The notes beneath the pieces were generated by a model. The model did not search any database and was not told the DNA's origin. It saw only the letters and a program-made list of their open reading frames with translations. A program made the translations under genes and the position numbers. A DNA stretch of 46,309 nucleotides from Qipengyuania marisflavi (lineage in GTDB: Bacteria > Pseudomonadota > Alphaproteobacteria > Sphingomonadales > Sphingomonadaceae): contig NZ_VCAO01000011.1 in NCBI RefSeq assembly GCF_005884405.1, positions 1 through 46,309 of the forward strand, read 5' to 3'. This document shows, piece by piece, positions 22,630 through 32,048 of this stretch (position 1 is its first letter; each line of letters starts with the position of its first letter).

Positions 22630-25600
22630 TCAGTCACCAGTGTCATCGCTTAGATCTAACCCGGGTGGAGGGGCCAGCGGCATGCGGGGCGGGGCCGTGC
22701 GCCACATGAGAGCAACTTCCTCGTCGGTCAGGCCATAGGCGCGCTCGACCATGGCAGCGAGGCTGCGCTCATGGGCCAGCAATTCGATCCGTGCCTGCCG
22801 GGCAGGCTCGGCGGTCTCGGCAAACGCTTCGCGCAGCCGACGGAGTTGGGTCGGGGTCAAGCCTTCACGTTTGGGCAGGGCGGCGCGGACCGCTGAGACA
22901 AAGCCGTCGCTGTCGAGCTTGCTGGCCTCGGAAAGGGCGGTGCTAGTAACTCTTGGGAACTCGAACCCAAGCCAGTCAGCAATGGCTCGATCCGCTTTTT
23001 CCACGATGGCGGTGTTCGTCTTAATGCACTCAACATTATCTTGGAACGCTTCCCGCTTTCCGTGTTCAAGCTGCGGAATTGGGAACTCACGGATATAAGG
23101 AATATCAAAAGCGAGCGCCTCATCCTTCTTGTGCGGGAACTTTTTGAATTGGAAATACCAGCCGATCGGTGAGTTGAGGCAGGCGACGATCCATTCATCA
23201 ACGGTCGGCAGTATCAAAGCTGAGTCATTGACCATGTATTGGCCTTGGTCAGTGCAGACTTGGGCATAGAAAGCGATGCGCCGCAAAAGGACCTTCGGGC
23301 GGTCAAAATCCTCAAAGTAGTCGACAGCATCCTGAATCTCATACCAGCGATAACTTCCGGCCTTCCGACCTGGCCATTTCGCATCCTTCTTCGGAGGCTG
23401 CCAATTAGCTGGTTTGGGTTCTAGCTGTGTTCGGAAAGACTCGAGATGCCGAAGTACGCTCGGATATTCTTCAATGTCGATACCTCGCCGAGCGAAGATC
23501 ATCCAGAGCCCGTTCCACTCCGGCAGCCAGCGGCCAATGTCCTGACCGCGCAGGTAGGGCTTGATGATGTCGGCTGCTTTCGGGTCATCGCCAACAAGCT
23601 GATCGCGTGTGGCGGTGTCGATCAGAAATGCCTCATTGAAGCCCGTCTTCACGCCGTAAAGCGGACTAGCCCCGGCATATTCCTCAAGCGATACGCCGCG
23701 CTCACGAATCTTCTTGAGCAGGGCGGCTACGTCTGGCGGCTCCAGCACCCATGCTTCTTCGGTCAGGTCGGAGCGTTCGGCACGATAGGTCGCGGCGTGG
23801 ACTGCTGCCGACAGACCCTCACGCGGAACATCGTCACGCGGGATTACCGCAAGATCGTATTGCTCGGGCACAGCGTCTGCATCGGGCTTCTGCACTGCGA
23901 TGACGCATGGAAAGACGTCGGCATCCGGGAACAAATGGCGCGCGTGGCCGAAATCGGCCAGAAATTCGACCCACACATCCTCGGCGAACATCCGCCGAAG
24001 CTTCTCTGCATAGCCAGCCTTCAACCACTTGTTGGTGACGACATAGCCCATTCGCCCGCCGGGCCTGAGCAGCTTGGTCCCCTGTTCGTAGAAATAGACG
24101 TAGAGATCGGCGGTGCCGGCATAGGTGTCGAAGGCTTTCGACAGGGCGGGCTTGATCGGGGAGATTTCTTCCTGCCGGACGTAAGGCGGGTTGCCAATGA
24201 CCGCATCGAACCCGCCTGACCGACCCGAAGAGGACAAGTCGCGCCATACGCCGGGGAAGGCCACTTCCCAGTGGAAGAACCGCTGTTCAGCCGCGATTGC
24301 GCGCGCCTCGCGCACTAGGCTGTCTGCCAGCGCGCGGCGGCGATCATCGGGCCTATGGCTCGGCATCAGACTGCCTTGGACCGGCTCTGGTGCATCCAAG
24401 CTTAGCTCGGTTCGCGCGTCGGCTGCGAGCACTTCGATTTCACCGCTTGCGATCCGGCTGGGATCGCCGAAGGTTCCTTCGTGGACCAGCTTCATCGCTT
24501 CAGCCCGGTCGAACTTGCGTTCGGCTTCGCGCGCCTTGGCGACCGCGCGGTCAATCTTCGCAGATTCCTTTTCGAGCGCGACCCGCGCCTTTTCCGCCTT
24601 TGCTTCGTCGGTGCTGTCGGCCAGCGCCTTGCGCATGTCGGCGAGGCGTTTGTCACCATCCTTGCGAATGGCATCAGCCGGTTCGCGGGGTCGGCGGACA
24701 TTCGTTTCCAGAACGCCCATCAGATCATCCGCCTTTGCCAGATCGAGGATCGCTTCGAGCGGAGCGCTGGCTTCGGAGACGGTGGTGAAGAGGCTTTTCG
24801 ACTGGTCAACCTGAGCAATGTCGGTGTCGGTCAGCCCTTCGATCTTTTCCATCTCGCGCACGATGTTGGCGAGCGGGGCGAGGTGGCGGTTGGAAATAAG
24901 GGCACCGCGTTCTTGCATCCAGTCCATCGTCGGGCGCACCCACGCGCCAAGCACGCTGTTACCGCACCGCAAATGATGGTCGAGGAACGACAACGGCGCA
25001 CCTACGGTGAAGCTGTGCAACCAGAGCGCGACCTTGGCGAGCTCCACGGCCATCGGGTTGAGATCGACCCCGTGGACGCAGCGCTTGAGTACCATGCGGC
25101 GCACGATATGGCGGTCATCCAGCTGGTCTTCGACGATCGGCCAGTAATGCTCCCGCGCGTTGGCGACGATCCCCTCTCGCAACTCGGCAATGAGCTTCAC
25201 GAGAGGAGAAGTATAATCGCCCTCGGCCATGCTTTCGGCATCGCCGACTGCGGTCAAGACCTTGTCCGAAAGCCAATCGACCAAGCTGACGAGGAAATGC
25301 CCGCTTCCCATTGCGGGGTCGACGATGCGGAGCGAAAGCAGTGCCATGGCCGGATCGTGTGCGCGAAGGTCATCACCCTTTGCGCCGCTTGCTAGAGCGG
25401 CTTCGAATGCCTCGCGCTTCTCTTCGACGACCGGGCCGACCGTTTTTTCGATGATCAGCGATACGAGCGGTTCTGGTGTGTAATACGAACCCGAGCGGTG
25501 CCGTGCCTCGTTGTCCGAGCGCGGTCGGACGGTCCCGGTTTCCTCGATCTCGACACCGTATTCGAGGATCGATTCATAGATCGAGCCGAGCTGCTGAACC

Positions 25601-26844
25601 GAAAGGTCGCGGTAGTTGATGTAGCGAAGCCGCCCTTCTTCCTCGCGGTGTGAGAGCGGTAATATAGCCTTGGCTAGCGTCTCGTCCGACAGCTTGATGC
25701 GACTGAGTAGCGAATTGCCTTCCGCTGCGAACAGGCCGCCGTTGTAGGGCGGAATGCCAAGATCATCGTCGCCTTCGGAAATTGCGCCGAAAATTGTCTC
25801 GAGGCGCGACCAGTAGGCAGTGCTGCGGGCGAGCTGTGCTTGCCTTTGCACATGCCGTTCCTTGATCTCCTCTCGAAGACGGGTCAGGCAATAGTCCGCG
25901 TAGGGACCGCGCTCGTCGGGGAGCAGATTCCGATCTTCGGCATAAAGCACAAACAATAGACGATAGAGAAGGAACATGGCCGCTTGGCGAACCTGCTCGG
26001 CGTAGCCATCATCGAGCGTCTCGGGGCGATCCGGGTCTGCCAACGAGATGGCAGTAATCAGTTCGGGAAAGACGGTTTCGAACACCGTATCTGCCAGATC
26101 CTTGCGGACCCTTTCCTCCCACCGGCGCGCATCCTCGATCGCGATCAGGTGAAAGCTGCGGCCCTGCTCGCTCGGACGAAACGCTTCGCGACCAAAAATC
26201 AGCACGAACAATCGGAATGCGTAATCTGGATCGATCGGTTCGTCGAGTAGATCCGGTTCGCATCCGGGCAGACCAAAGACCTTGCCCAGGTCAATTTCGA
26301 AGAAGTCCTCAGCGACAGAAAGAGCGTTTTGGTAGTAGAGCCGCCAGTGCCGTCCGTTAGTCAGAATGCCCCACGGCATCTTTCCATCTGCCACGACGGC
26401 AGCGCGGCGCAGATAATGCATGATTTGGGTCGACGGAACACCCTGGTCGCCTTGCCCTTCGCGATCGAGCGGGCGGTTCCAGCGCTTCGCTTCGACAAGA
26501 GCAGCGCCATGACGGAAGCGTTGCCATGGCTCGAGTGTCTTCGCCTTTTCTGCGGCGTCGCCATCGGCGAAAAGCAAGGCATCGGGAACGTCCTTGCGTC
26601 CCTTTGTCGTCATGTTCTGTTGAACGGATTTGTGTTGCCAGCCCAGCAATTCGAGCAGCGGATAAATAAGTTGGTCTTCGGTTTCTGCTTCGGTTGGCTT
26701 CTTGTGGCCTGAATGTTCATGCAGCAAATGCTGGGCGCTTTCGTAGAGCTGCTCAACTTCACTAATTTCGAGATTCTGCCACTCAGGGGATTCGGTGACC
26801 CCTTGCTTCAGCCAATCACGAGTGAACAATGCGCCTTGGAACAC
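22630..26844 (-). CDS. Fused restriction-modification enzyme (type IIG-like, Eco57I-type methylase)
   Basis: 1404 aa. The N-terminal nuclease domain has a PD-(D/E)xK-like site (PDALLFAD then ALVEAKRW near 120). The gamma-class N6-adenine methyltransferase follows: motif I DPAMGSGHFL near 510 and motif IV NPPYVRQ near 883. Between them lies a charged coiled-coil insertion (about 740-800). The C-terminal third should hold target recognition (AYLRGQDI-like segment KPYLRGQDIGRW, then KKFPHKKDEALAFDIPYIREFPIP). One polypeptide could thus methylate and cut. BREX PglX shares the methylase but lacks this nuclease end, and no other BREX genes are present. Confidence 0.82.
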   Translation of the reverse strand: MFQGALFTRDWLKQGVTESPEWQNLEISEVEQLYESAQHLLHEHSGHKKPTEAETEDQLIYPLLELLGWQHKSVQQNMTTKGRKDVPDALLFADGDAAEKAKTLEPWQRFRHGAALVEAKRWNRPLDREGQGDQGVPSTQIMHYLRRAAVVADGKMPWGILTNGRHWRLYYQNALSVAEDFFEIDLGKVFGLPGCEPDLLDEPIDPDYAFRLFVLIFGREAFRPSEQGRSFHLIAIEDARRWEERVRKDLADTVFETVFPELITAISLADPDRPETLDDGYAEQVRQAAMFLLYRLLFVLYAEDRNLLPDERGPYADYCLTRLREEIKERHVQRQAQLARSTAYWSRLETIFGAISEGDDDLGIPPYNGGLFAAEGNSLLSRIKLSDETLAKAILPLSHREEEGRLRYINYRDLSVQQLGSIYESILEYGVEIEETGTVRPRSDNEARHRSGSYYTPEPLVSLIIEKTVGPVVEEKREAFEAALASGAKGDDLRAHDPAMALLSLRIVDPAMGSGHFLVSLVDWLSDKVLTAVGDAESMAEGDYTSPLVKLIAELREGIVANAREHYWPIVEDQLDDRHIVRRMVLKRCVHGVDLNPMAVELAKVALWLHSFTVGAPLSFLDHHLRCGNSVLGAWVRPTMDWMQERGALISNRHLAPLANIVREMEKIEGLTDTDIAQVDQSKSLFTTVSEASAPLEAILDLAKADDLMGVLETNVRRPREPADAIRKDGDKRLADMRKALADSTDEAKAEKARVALEKESAKIDRAVAKAREAERKFDRAEAMKLVHEGTFGDPSRIASGEIEVLAADARTELSLDAPEPVQGSLMPSHRPDDRRRALADSLVREARAIAAEQRFFHWEVAFPGVWRDLSSSGRSGGFDAVIGNPPYVRQEEISPIKPALSKAFDTYAGTADLYVYFYEQGTKLLRPGGRMGYVVTNKWLKAGYAEKLRRMFAEDVWVEFLADFGHARHLFPDADVFPCVIAVQKPDADAVPEQYDLAVIPRDDVPREGLSAAVHAATYRAERSDLTEEAWVLEPPDVAALLKKIRERGVSLEEYAGASPLYGVKTGFNEAFLIDTATRDQLVGDDPKAADIIKPYLRGQDIGRWLPEWNGLWMIFARRGIDIEEYPSVLRHLESFRTQLEPKPANWQPPKKDAKWPGRKAGSYRWYEIQDAVDYFEDFDRPKVLLRRIAFYAQVCTDQGQYMVNDSALILPTVDEWIVACLNSPIGWYFQFKKFPHKKDEALAFDIPYIREFPIPQLEHGKREAFQDNVECIKTNTAIVEKADRAIADWLGFEFPRVTSTALSEASKLDSDGFVSAVRAALPKREGLTPTQLRRLREAFAETAEPARQARIELLAHERSLAAMVERAYGLTDEEVALMWRTAPPRMPLAPPPGLDLSDDTGD

Positions 26845-27199
26845 TAAGACCCTCCATACCTTGAGTGGAGTAGCCGAACTTACATCGACTTACACCCAAA
26901 CTGTGATTGTCATGCACAATGAACGACCGCGTCCCACGCCCAAGGTCTGCCTCGAAGCCCAGAGGAAAGGAGCCCGAGCGGGATATGCCACGCCTTGGAC
27001 CGAAAGCGGACCGTAGCCAGGTGACCCGTTTAGCGATCAGTGCACCGCGCTCGCCGGCTGATCACGGAATTCATCAAGCCACCCGGGATCGAGTGACAGG
27101 CGATTCCGGTTCAATTCGATAGCAAACTACTTCCCCCTTGTGTCAGGATGGCCCTACAGTCACCTTCGAGATCTTCGAGCCATTTGAGATAATGACCGC
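26845..27199. promoter_or_regulatory. Divergent promoter region between the RM and Gabija-like operons
   Basis: 355 bases separating two outward-facing defence operons. Small frames are present, for example 26919-27122, but their composition and lack of a ribosome site do not support genes. Promoters for both operons should lie here; none is clear enough to place. Confidence 0.4.
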
Positions 27200-29197
27200 A
27201 TGCGCCTTGAGAACATTAAGATCCGAAACTTCAGGTTGCTGCGCCGACTCTCAATCGATCTCGCCCAGGACAAAACGACGACCATTTTGGTGGGGCCGAA
27301 CAATAGCGGGAAAACCTCAGTAATGGAGGCTCTCCGGCTGTTTATCGGGCAAGGAGCCGAGGCTCCTAAAATCTCCTTCCACGACCTCTCTCAGCTTCGC
27401 CACCGGGACCTGAAGCGGATCGAGCGAAAGGTTGCGGCTGAAGCTGATCCAGAAAAGAAGATTGAGCTGCTTAGGCGGCTTACACCGCGTATGCGGCTCG
27501 ATCTGACCTTTTCCTATGGCGAAGATCCCGCCGACCTCGTTGCAGCCACCAAGCTTTTGATGGACCTTACGCCTGGCACAAGCAGAGTGCGCATGCGGAT
27601 CGACTATCGACTGGAGAACGCGAAAAAGCTTCTCGACGAGTTTGGGGCCAGGCCTCGCAAAGACGTCTCGCTGTGCGACTATCTGAAAGAGACGTTCAGA
27701 GATCATTTCAAACGCGTTTTCTTCAAAGTGTCCCCTGACGGCAAAGAAGTGGAACAACTCGAAGACGGCAATTTGCTGAAATCCCTACTGCGCATCGACA
27801 TCGTGCCCGCTCAGCGGCACGTCGATGACGATGAGGGAAGCCGGTCCGCGAAGCTCTCAAAACTTCTCCACGATCATTACGAACGCTTCTATCGGGTCGA
27901 TGACGCTGCCGGTTATCAAGCGATCGAAGATGCACTCACGGCGAGCGCAGGCGACCTTACGGGGATGTACGGCAAAGCCTTTGGCCGTTTGACGAAGCGC
28001 CTTCAGAGTTTTGGCTATCCGCCAGGCCAAAAAGCGCCGGACCTGAGGGTACGTGCTGAACTGAGCGCAGAAACAATTTACCGTGACAATGCGCGAATAT
28101 ATTATGCCAGCGAACACGCCGAAAAAGAAGGAGTAATGGAGGAGTTCGAGCTGCCCGAAAAATATAACGGGCTCGGCTACAAAAACCTGATTTACATTGT
28201 CCTGCAGCTGGAGTCCTTCCGCGCTGCGATCGACGCGACGATGGGCGACAAGCCGCGCGTTCATATAATCGCGATTGAAGAACCCGAGGCGCACCTGCAC
28301 CCGCAGATGCAGACGGTTTTCATCAGCGAGATTTCGAAGGTTTTGGAAACGGACGGAGGGACGACAGCACAAGTTCTGCTCTCCACACACTCGTCCCACA
28401 TGATCGCTCATTCTGAGTTCGAGCCCGTGCGCTATTTCCGCAGGGTTGGCCGTCAGGTCGTCATGCAGGACCTTTCGCAGCTACCGCTGCCACCACACAA
28501 CCCCGACCTTCTCGACTTCCTGCGCCGCTATGTTCGACTGACTCATTGCGATCTGTTTTTCGCGGACAAGGCCATCTTCGTGGAAGGCCAGGTCGAGCGG
28601 CTGCTGCTCCCAATGATGATTGAGGAGCAAGCCAAGGTGGCTGGCTGCGAGACGCTCGGAAGTCAGTATGTCAGCATTTCTGAGGTGGGCGGGGGGCACG
28701 CCCATAAGTTTAAGCCGATCATCGACTTTCTTGGCATTCCGAGCCTGATCATTACCGACCTGGACTCGGTCGATGACGGAGGAAAAAAATGCCCGGTCGC
28801 GACGGGGAAAAGCACTAGCAACGCCTGTCTCCGCAAATGGATTCCCGAGAAGGAAACCGTCGAAGAATTGCAAGCCTGCGATAATGCGGCCAAGACGCAA
28901 GGCTGCATTCGGGTTGCCTATCAGGTCACCCAGGACGGGCATTGTGGTCGTTCATTCGAGGAAGCATTCATCTACGCCAACATCACTTGGCTGACTGACA
29001 ATCATGCCAAGCTCAGCACGACTAAGGCTGCCGTCAAGAAAGCGATAGACGCAGGCCTGACAGCACAAGCGTGGGAGTTGAGCGGCAAGCTCGGGAAGGT
29101 CGATTTCGCCCTCGATCTGATGGGCGCACCAGGCTGGGAGATTCCCCTCTATATTCAACAAGGCCTCCAATGGCTGGCCGAGCATCCCGCAAAATGA
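27200..29197 (+). CDS. gajA: Gabija GajA-like OLD-family ATPase/TOPRIM nuclease
   Basis: 665 aa. An ABC-type ATPase half with Walker A GPNNSGKT at 32-39 and IIAIEEPEAHLHPQMQ as signature/Walker B, then LLSTHSSHM. The TOPRIM half has the conserved Glu in IFVEGQVERLLLP (about 460) and the DxD in IITDLDSVDDG (about 519-521). GajA forms a tetramer that nicks DNA when nucleotide levels fall during phage attack. It is longer than Bacillus GajA, with extra residues in both halves. Its stop overlaps the helicase start (ATGA). Confidence 0.85.
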   Translation: MRLENIKIRNFRLLRRLSIDLAQDKTTTILVGPNNSGKTSVMEALRLFIGQGAEAPKISFHDLSQLRHRDLKRIERKVAAEADPEKKIELLRRLTPRMRLDLTFSYGEDPADLVAATKLLMDLTPGTSRVRMRIDYRLENAKKLLDEFGARPRKDVSLCDYLKETFRDHFKRVFFKVSPDGKEVEQLEDGNLLKSLLRIDIVPAQRHVDDDEGSRSAKLSKLLHDHYERFYRVDDAAGYQAIEDALTASAGDLTGMYGKAFGRLTKRLQSFGYPPGQKAPDLRVRAELSAETIYRDNARIYYASEHAEKEGVMEEFELPEKYNGLGYKNLIYIVLQLESFRAAIDATMGDKPRVHIIAIEEPEAHLHPQMQTVFISEISKVLETDGGTTAQVLLSTHSSHMIAHSEFEPVRYFRRVGRQVVMQDLSQLPLPPHNPDLLDFLRRYVRLTHCDLFFADKAIFVEGQVERLLLPMMIEEQAKVAGCETLGSQYVSISEVGGGHAHKFKPIIDFLGIPSLIITDLDSVDDGGKKCPVATGKSTSNACLRKWIPEKETVEELQACDNAAKTQGCIRVAYQVTQDGHCGRSFEEAFIYANITWLTDNHAKLSTTKAAVKKAIDAGLTAQAWELSGKLGKVDFALDLMGAPGWEIPLYIQQGLQWLAEHPAK

Positions 29198-30870
29198 TGA
29201 CGGAAGCGGACGAAAAAATCCTGGATTGTCTGCACACGCGACAGAGCTTCCTGATCGACGCCGGGGCGGGCTCGGGCAAAACATCGTCCCTCATTCGCGC
29301 TCTTGATTTCATTCGAGGACCGGACCGTTCGAGCGTTATCGGGGAAGGCCAGCGTGTGGCCTGCATTACTTTCACGAATGTAGCAAAGAATGAGATCATC
29401 GAGCGTACAGAGCACGACCCCTTGTTTGTGGTCTCAACGATCCACGACTTCTTATGGGCCTCGATCAAAAACTTTCAGAAAGAGCTGAGGCCCGCCCTTC
29501 TTGCGTTCAATGACCGGTTGCCTGCAAGCAGCCGCAGAAAGCAAGATCAGGAGGAATTGGCAGAAGCTTTAAAGACGGTACCGACGATCGCCTACTCCGA
29601 TCGCGGCGCAAACTTCTTGGAAGGCCGAATTTTTCACGACGACCTTTTGGGCGTGGCTCACATTATGTTCCACGACCATCCGCTTTTATCGAAAGTGGTC
29701 GCCGCTCGATTCCCGTTCATATTTGTAGACGAATACCAGGACACTGATCCGCTGGTTGTCTCCGCCCTGTTGGATCATCTTCTTAAGACAGAGCATCCCC
29801 CGCTGATCGGTTTCTTTGGCGACAAGATGCAGAACATCTATTCGGGAGGGGTCGGCGAATTGTCGGCCGATCAGCAGGCACAGCTGGTTCAAATCAAGAA
29901 GGAGGAGAACTATCGGTGCTCCAAGGCGGTGATCGACGTTCTCAACAAGGTCCGAACTGACATTCAGCAGGAGCCAGCGGGTGCCAATTTACCGGGGGGC
30001 GCGGTGTATGTCAGTCTCACCGGCACGGCTCCGGACGCGGACATTGCCGAACTCGCCGTCCAGAAAGCGCAGGATGTCTTCGGCTGGAGTGTACAGGGCG
30101 AGTTGAAGGTTCTATTCCTCACTCACCGCCTTATCGCCCGCAAGGCCGGATATGCCGATCTATTGGCAGCCTTCGCCAGTCGGGGAAGCTTTACGCAAGA
30201 TAAGTTTCAGAGCGGCGAAGACCCGATTGCAGCCTTCTTCCTTAAAAAAGTCGAGCCATTTATTACTGCTTGGCGTGAAGGGCGGGTGGGGCGCGCTATC
30301 AGTTCATTGAAGGAACGCCCGATCCCGATCGCGGGGGCAGCCGAGAAGGCGCGAGTGAAGGCGGCCCTAGATGACCTCATCAAACTAATTGATGCCGGAG
30401 GAACGATTGAAGCAATCTTAATGCATCTGCGGGCAGCGCAATTGGTCACACTCCTTGATGACTTGGAAGCGGCCGTGGCAGGCCCTGTGGTGGCTGCCGA
30501 GGCAGGATCGCCCGAGGCAGCGCATCAGGCCTTTCTGGATCTTCTTCTGGCGGTGCCCTATCTGGAAGTCAGTCGTTACCGCGCCGTGCTGGAAAACAGC
30601 ATGCCGTTCTCAACCAAACACGGCGTGAAAGGCGATGAATTTCAGAACGTGATCGTGGTTTTGGATGACGCTGGCGCGAACTGGAACCAATACTCGTTTG
30701 GCAAGCTGCTGGCAGGAACCGACACCAGCGAAAGCCGGGAGCGGAGAACCCGCCACCTCTTCTATGTTTGTTGCTCGCGCGCCAAAGACAAGCTGATTGT
30801 GGCTGACCTCGGGGTTGGGGCCCAGGCCAAAATCGAGGCGCTTTTCGGGGCCAGCGCGGTAGCCATGTGA
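29194..30870 (+). CDS. gajB: Gabija GajB-like UvrD/Rep-family helicase
   Basis: 558 aa from ATG 29194 (a second ATG follows at once). Walker A is AGAGSGKTSS near 24-32, motif II is FIFVDEYQDTDP near 180, and the C-terminal motifs VKGDEFQNVIVVLDD and FYVCCSRAKDKL match UvrD-type helicases. GajB is recruited to the GajA core and senses DNA ends. The coupled order of OLD/TOPRIM then UvrD is the Gabija arrangement; stand-alone OLD plus helicase pairs outside the studied families exist, hence some caution. Confidence 0.85.
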   Translation: MMTEADEKILDCLHTRQSFLIDAGAGSGKTSSLIRALDFIRGPDRSSVIGEGQRVACITFTNVAKNEIIERTEHDPLFVVSTIHDFLWASIKNFQKELRPALLAFNDRLPASSRRKQDQEELAEALKTVPTIAYSDRGANFLEGRIFHDDLLGVAHIMFHDHPLLSKVVAARFPFIFVDEYQDTDPLVVSALLDHLLKTEHPPLIGFFGDKMQNIYSGGVGELSADQQAQLVQIKKEENYRCSKAVIDVLNKVRTDIQQEPAGANLPGGAVYVSLTGTAPDADIAELAVQKAQDVFGWSVQGELKVLFLTHRLIARKAGYADLLAAFASRGSFTQDKFQSGEDPIAAFFLKKVEPFITAWREGRVGRAISSLKERPIPIAGAAEKARVKAALDDLIKLIDAGGTIEAILMHLRAAQLVTLLDDLEAAVAGPVVAAEAGSPEAAHQAFLDLLLAVPYLEVSRYRAVLENSMPFSTKHGVKGDEFQNVIVVLDDAGANWNQYSFGKLLAGTDTSESRERRTRHLFYVCCSRAKDKLIVADLGVGAQAKIEALFGASAVAM

Positions 30871-31116
30871 TCAAGTGGCAGCGCATGTTGGACAGGCCGC
30901 TAGTACGAGCCCCAGGTCATCGTTGAACTATGCAGCGATGCGCGTGCCAACCGCGACTTCCGATTCACCAGCAGCGACGGCGTTTTGATCCTGCTCCTGC
31001 ACTGCGGTCCATCGGCCCGACGGACGACCACTTTTAAGGACGATGCGAGCCATGTCGAAAGGCTACCTAGAGGGCGCAGTACGGACTTATCTGCCTCAAA
31101 TTACGCTGCCGCTGAG

Positions 31117-31257
31117 CACTTTGCCCTGTGATCGTTCCTGCACATGTTCGGGTCAGCCCCCGATCTCGATGTGGCGTTCGAGAACGAGCAAGACCGAGAA
31201 GCAGCCTGCAACTTCATGGATCTCCTGGAGGCATCGGAGGGCGATGGCGTTAGCTGA
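31117..31257 (+). pseudogene. Decayed copy of the 8752 gene
   Basis: The last 46 codons of the 8752 gene are recognisable here (SFLHMFGSAPDLDVAF, NFMDLLEASEGDG), but the 5' half is missing and the Trp codon of LWSFLH has become TGA at 31129-31131. It sits before ssb copy B exactly as the intact gene sits before copy A. The 246 bases between it and the helicase gene hold no gene I can identify. Confidence 0.85.
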
Positions 31258-31525
31258 TTGCAGGAAAGGTCAAGTGAGCCTGCAGACCCACACCCGATAC
31301 CCATCCGGCTTTAGTCGCGAACAGTCCTGAACCAGGTCAGCTGAGGACGGCAACCCGTTCCTTTCCGGCCGTGTTGGCAGCTGCGCTGCCTGCCCGCACC
31401 ACCCGTCATGAACAGGTTTCCCTTGGAGCTTTGCCCCTGCGGTGCAGTCCTCCCATGCCCTGCTTCTTCTGGATGTTCGCAAGCCGGAGATGGTCTCCGG
31501 TTTAAGGAACTGAAGGACTACCATC
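31258..31525 (+). promoter_or_regulatory. Conserved leader of ssb, copy B
   Basis: Near-identical to 9034-9303. The first hairpin has become GGCAGC-TGC-GCTGCC (31376-31390), keeping pairing with a different stem. The last hairpin (31484-31500) is unchanged, while the middle one has lost a pair. Confidence 0.5.
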
Positions 31526-31924
31526 ATGACCAATATCGCCATCATTACCGGCCGCATCGCCCGCGATCCCGACACCCGCGAGACCAAGGGCGGCACCAAT
31601 GTCACCGGGATCACTGTCGTCACCGATCGCCCTGCGCGCGACAAGGACGGCAAGACCTACAAGGACGAGAACGGCTACACCGCCAAGGAAAGCGAGTTCC
31701 ACCGGGTTACCTGCTTCAACGGCCTCGCCAAGACCGTCGGCCAGTACTGTTCCAAGGGTCAGCTGGTCAGTGTTCAGGGCCGCATCCACTACACCCAGTG
31801 GGAGGACAAGGACGGGGGCACGCGCTACGGCACCGAGATCCTCGCCGACAAGGTCGACTTCCTCTCGCGCGGCAACGGCAGCGGTGACGATCACGACAAC
31901 CAGGACGCTCCCGAGATCGACTGA
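31526..31924 (+). CDS. ssb: Single-stranded DNA-binding protein, copy B
   Basis: 132 aa OB-fold SSB, about 94 percent identical to the 9304 copy; the changes (for example Leu7 to Ile, Ala27 to Thr, Val98 to Gly) are mostly mild, and half lie in the acidic tail. The tail ends DAPEID, again lacking the Pro-Phe tip. Both copies look intact. This one stands upstream of the mobilization genes and may serve DNA transfer. Confidence 0.93.
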   Translation: MTNIAIITGRIARDPDTRETKGGTNVTGITVVTDRPARDKDGKTYKDENGYTAKESEFHRVTCFNGLAKTVGQYCSKGQLVSVQGRIHYTQWEDKDGGTRYGTEILADKVDFLSRGNGSGDDHDNQDAPEID

Positions 31925-31949
31925 ACTCTCACCTCGATCTCGCCTCCCG

Positions 31950-31982
31950 AAGGGGTCCTGTCCCAGCCGGACAGGGCCCCTT
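31950..31982 (+). terminator. Terminator after ssb copy B
   Basis: AAGGGGTCCTGTCC (31950-31963) pairs with GGACAGGGCCCCTT (31969-31982). Confidence 0.8.
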
Positions 31983-32048
31983 CCTCGCGTATGGAACGCC
32001 GAAGAACTTTCAGTAATCGTTTGCAAAAGCGGTGCTACGAAGAGCGCC

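Larger units (their letters stand above)
31117..31982 (+). repeat. Duplicated ssb module, copy B (pairs with 8893-9758)
   Basis: This is the second copy of the ssb module, in the same orientation and 22 kb away. The copy is bounded on the left by a truncated gene, so this end was probably formed by recombination. Confidence 0.85.

Noticed and set aside
24481..25395. Long plus-strand frame opposite the RM gene
   Set aside because: No ribosome site or recognisable protein pattern, and it lies fully antisense to the methylase motifs.
22630..26844. BREX PglX or DISARM methylase
   Set aside because: An N-terminal nuclease domain is fused, and none of the other BREX or DISARM genes are nearby.
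26919..27122. Small frame between the RM and Gabija-like operons
   Set aside because: Low-complexity basic product lacking a ribosome site, lying in an expected promoter region.
27200..30870. PARIS-type system
   Set aside because: ATPase and TOPRIM are in one protein and the partner is a UvrD-type helicase, which fits Gabija rather than the AriA/AriB pair.
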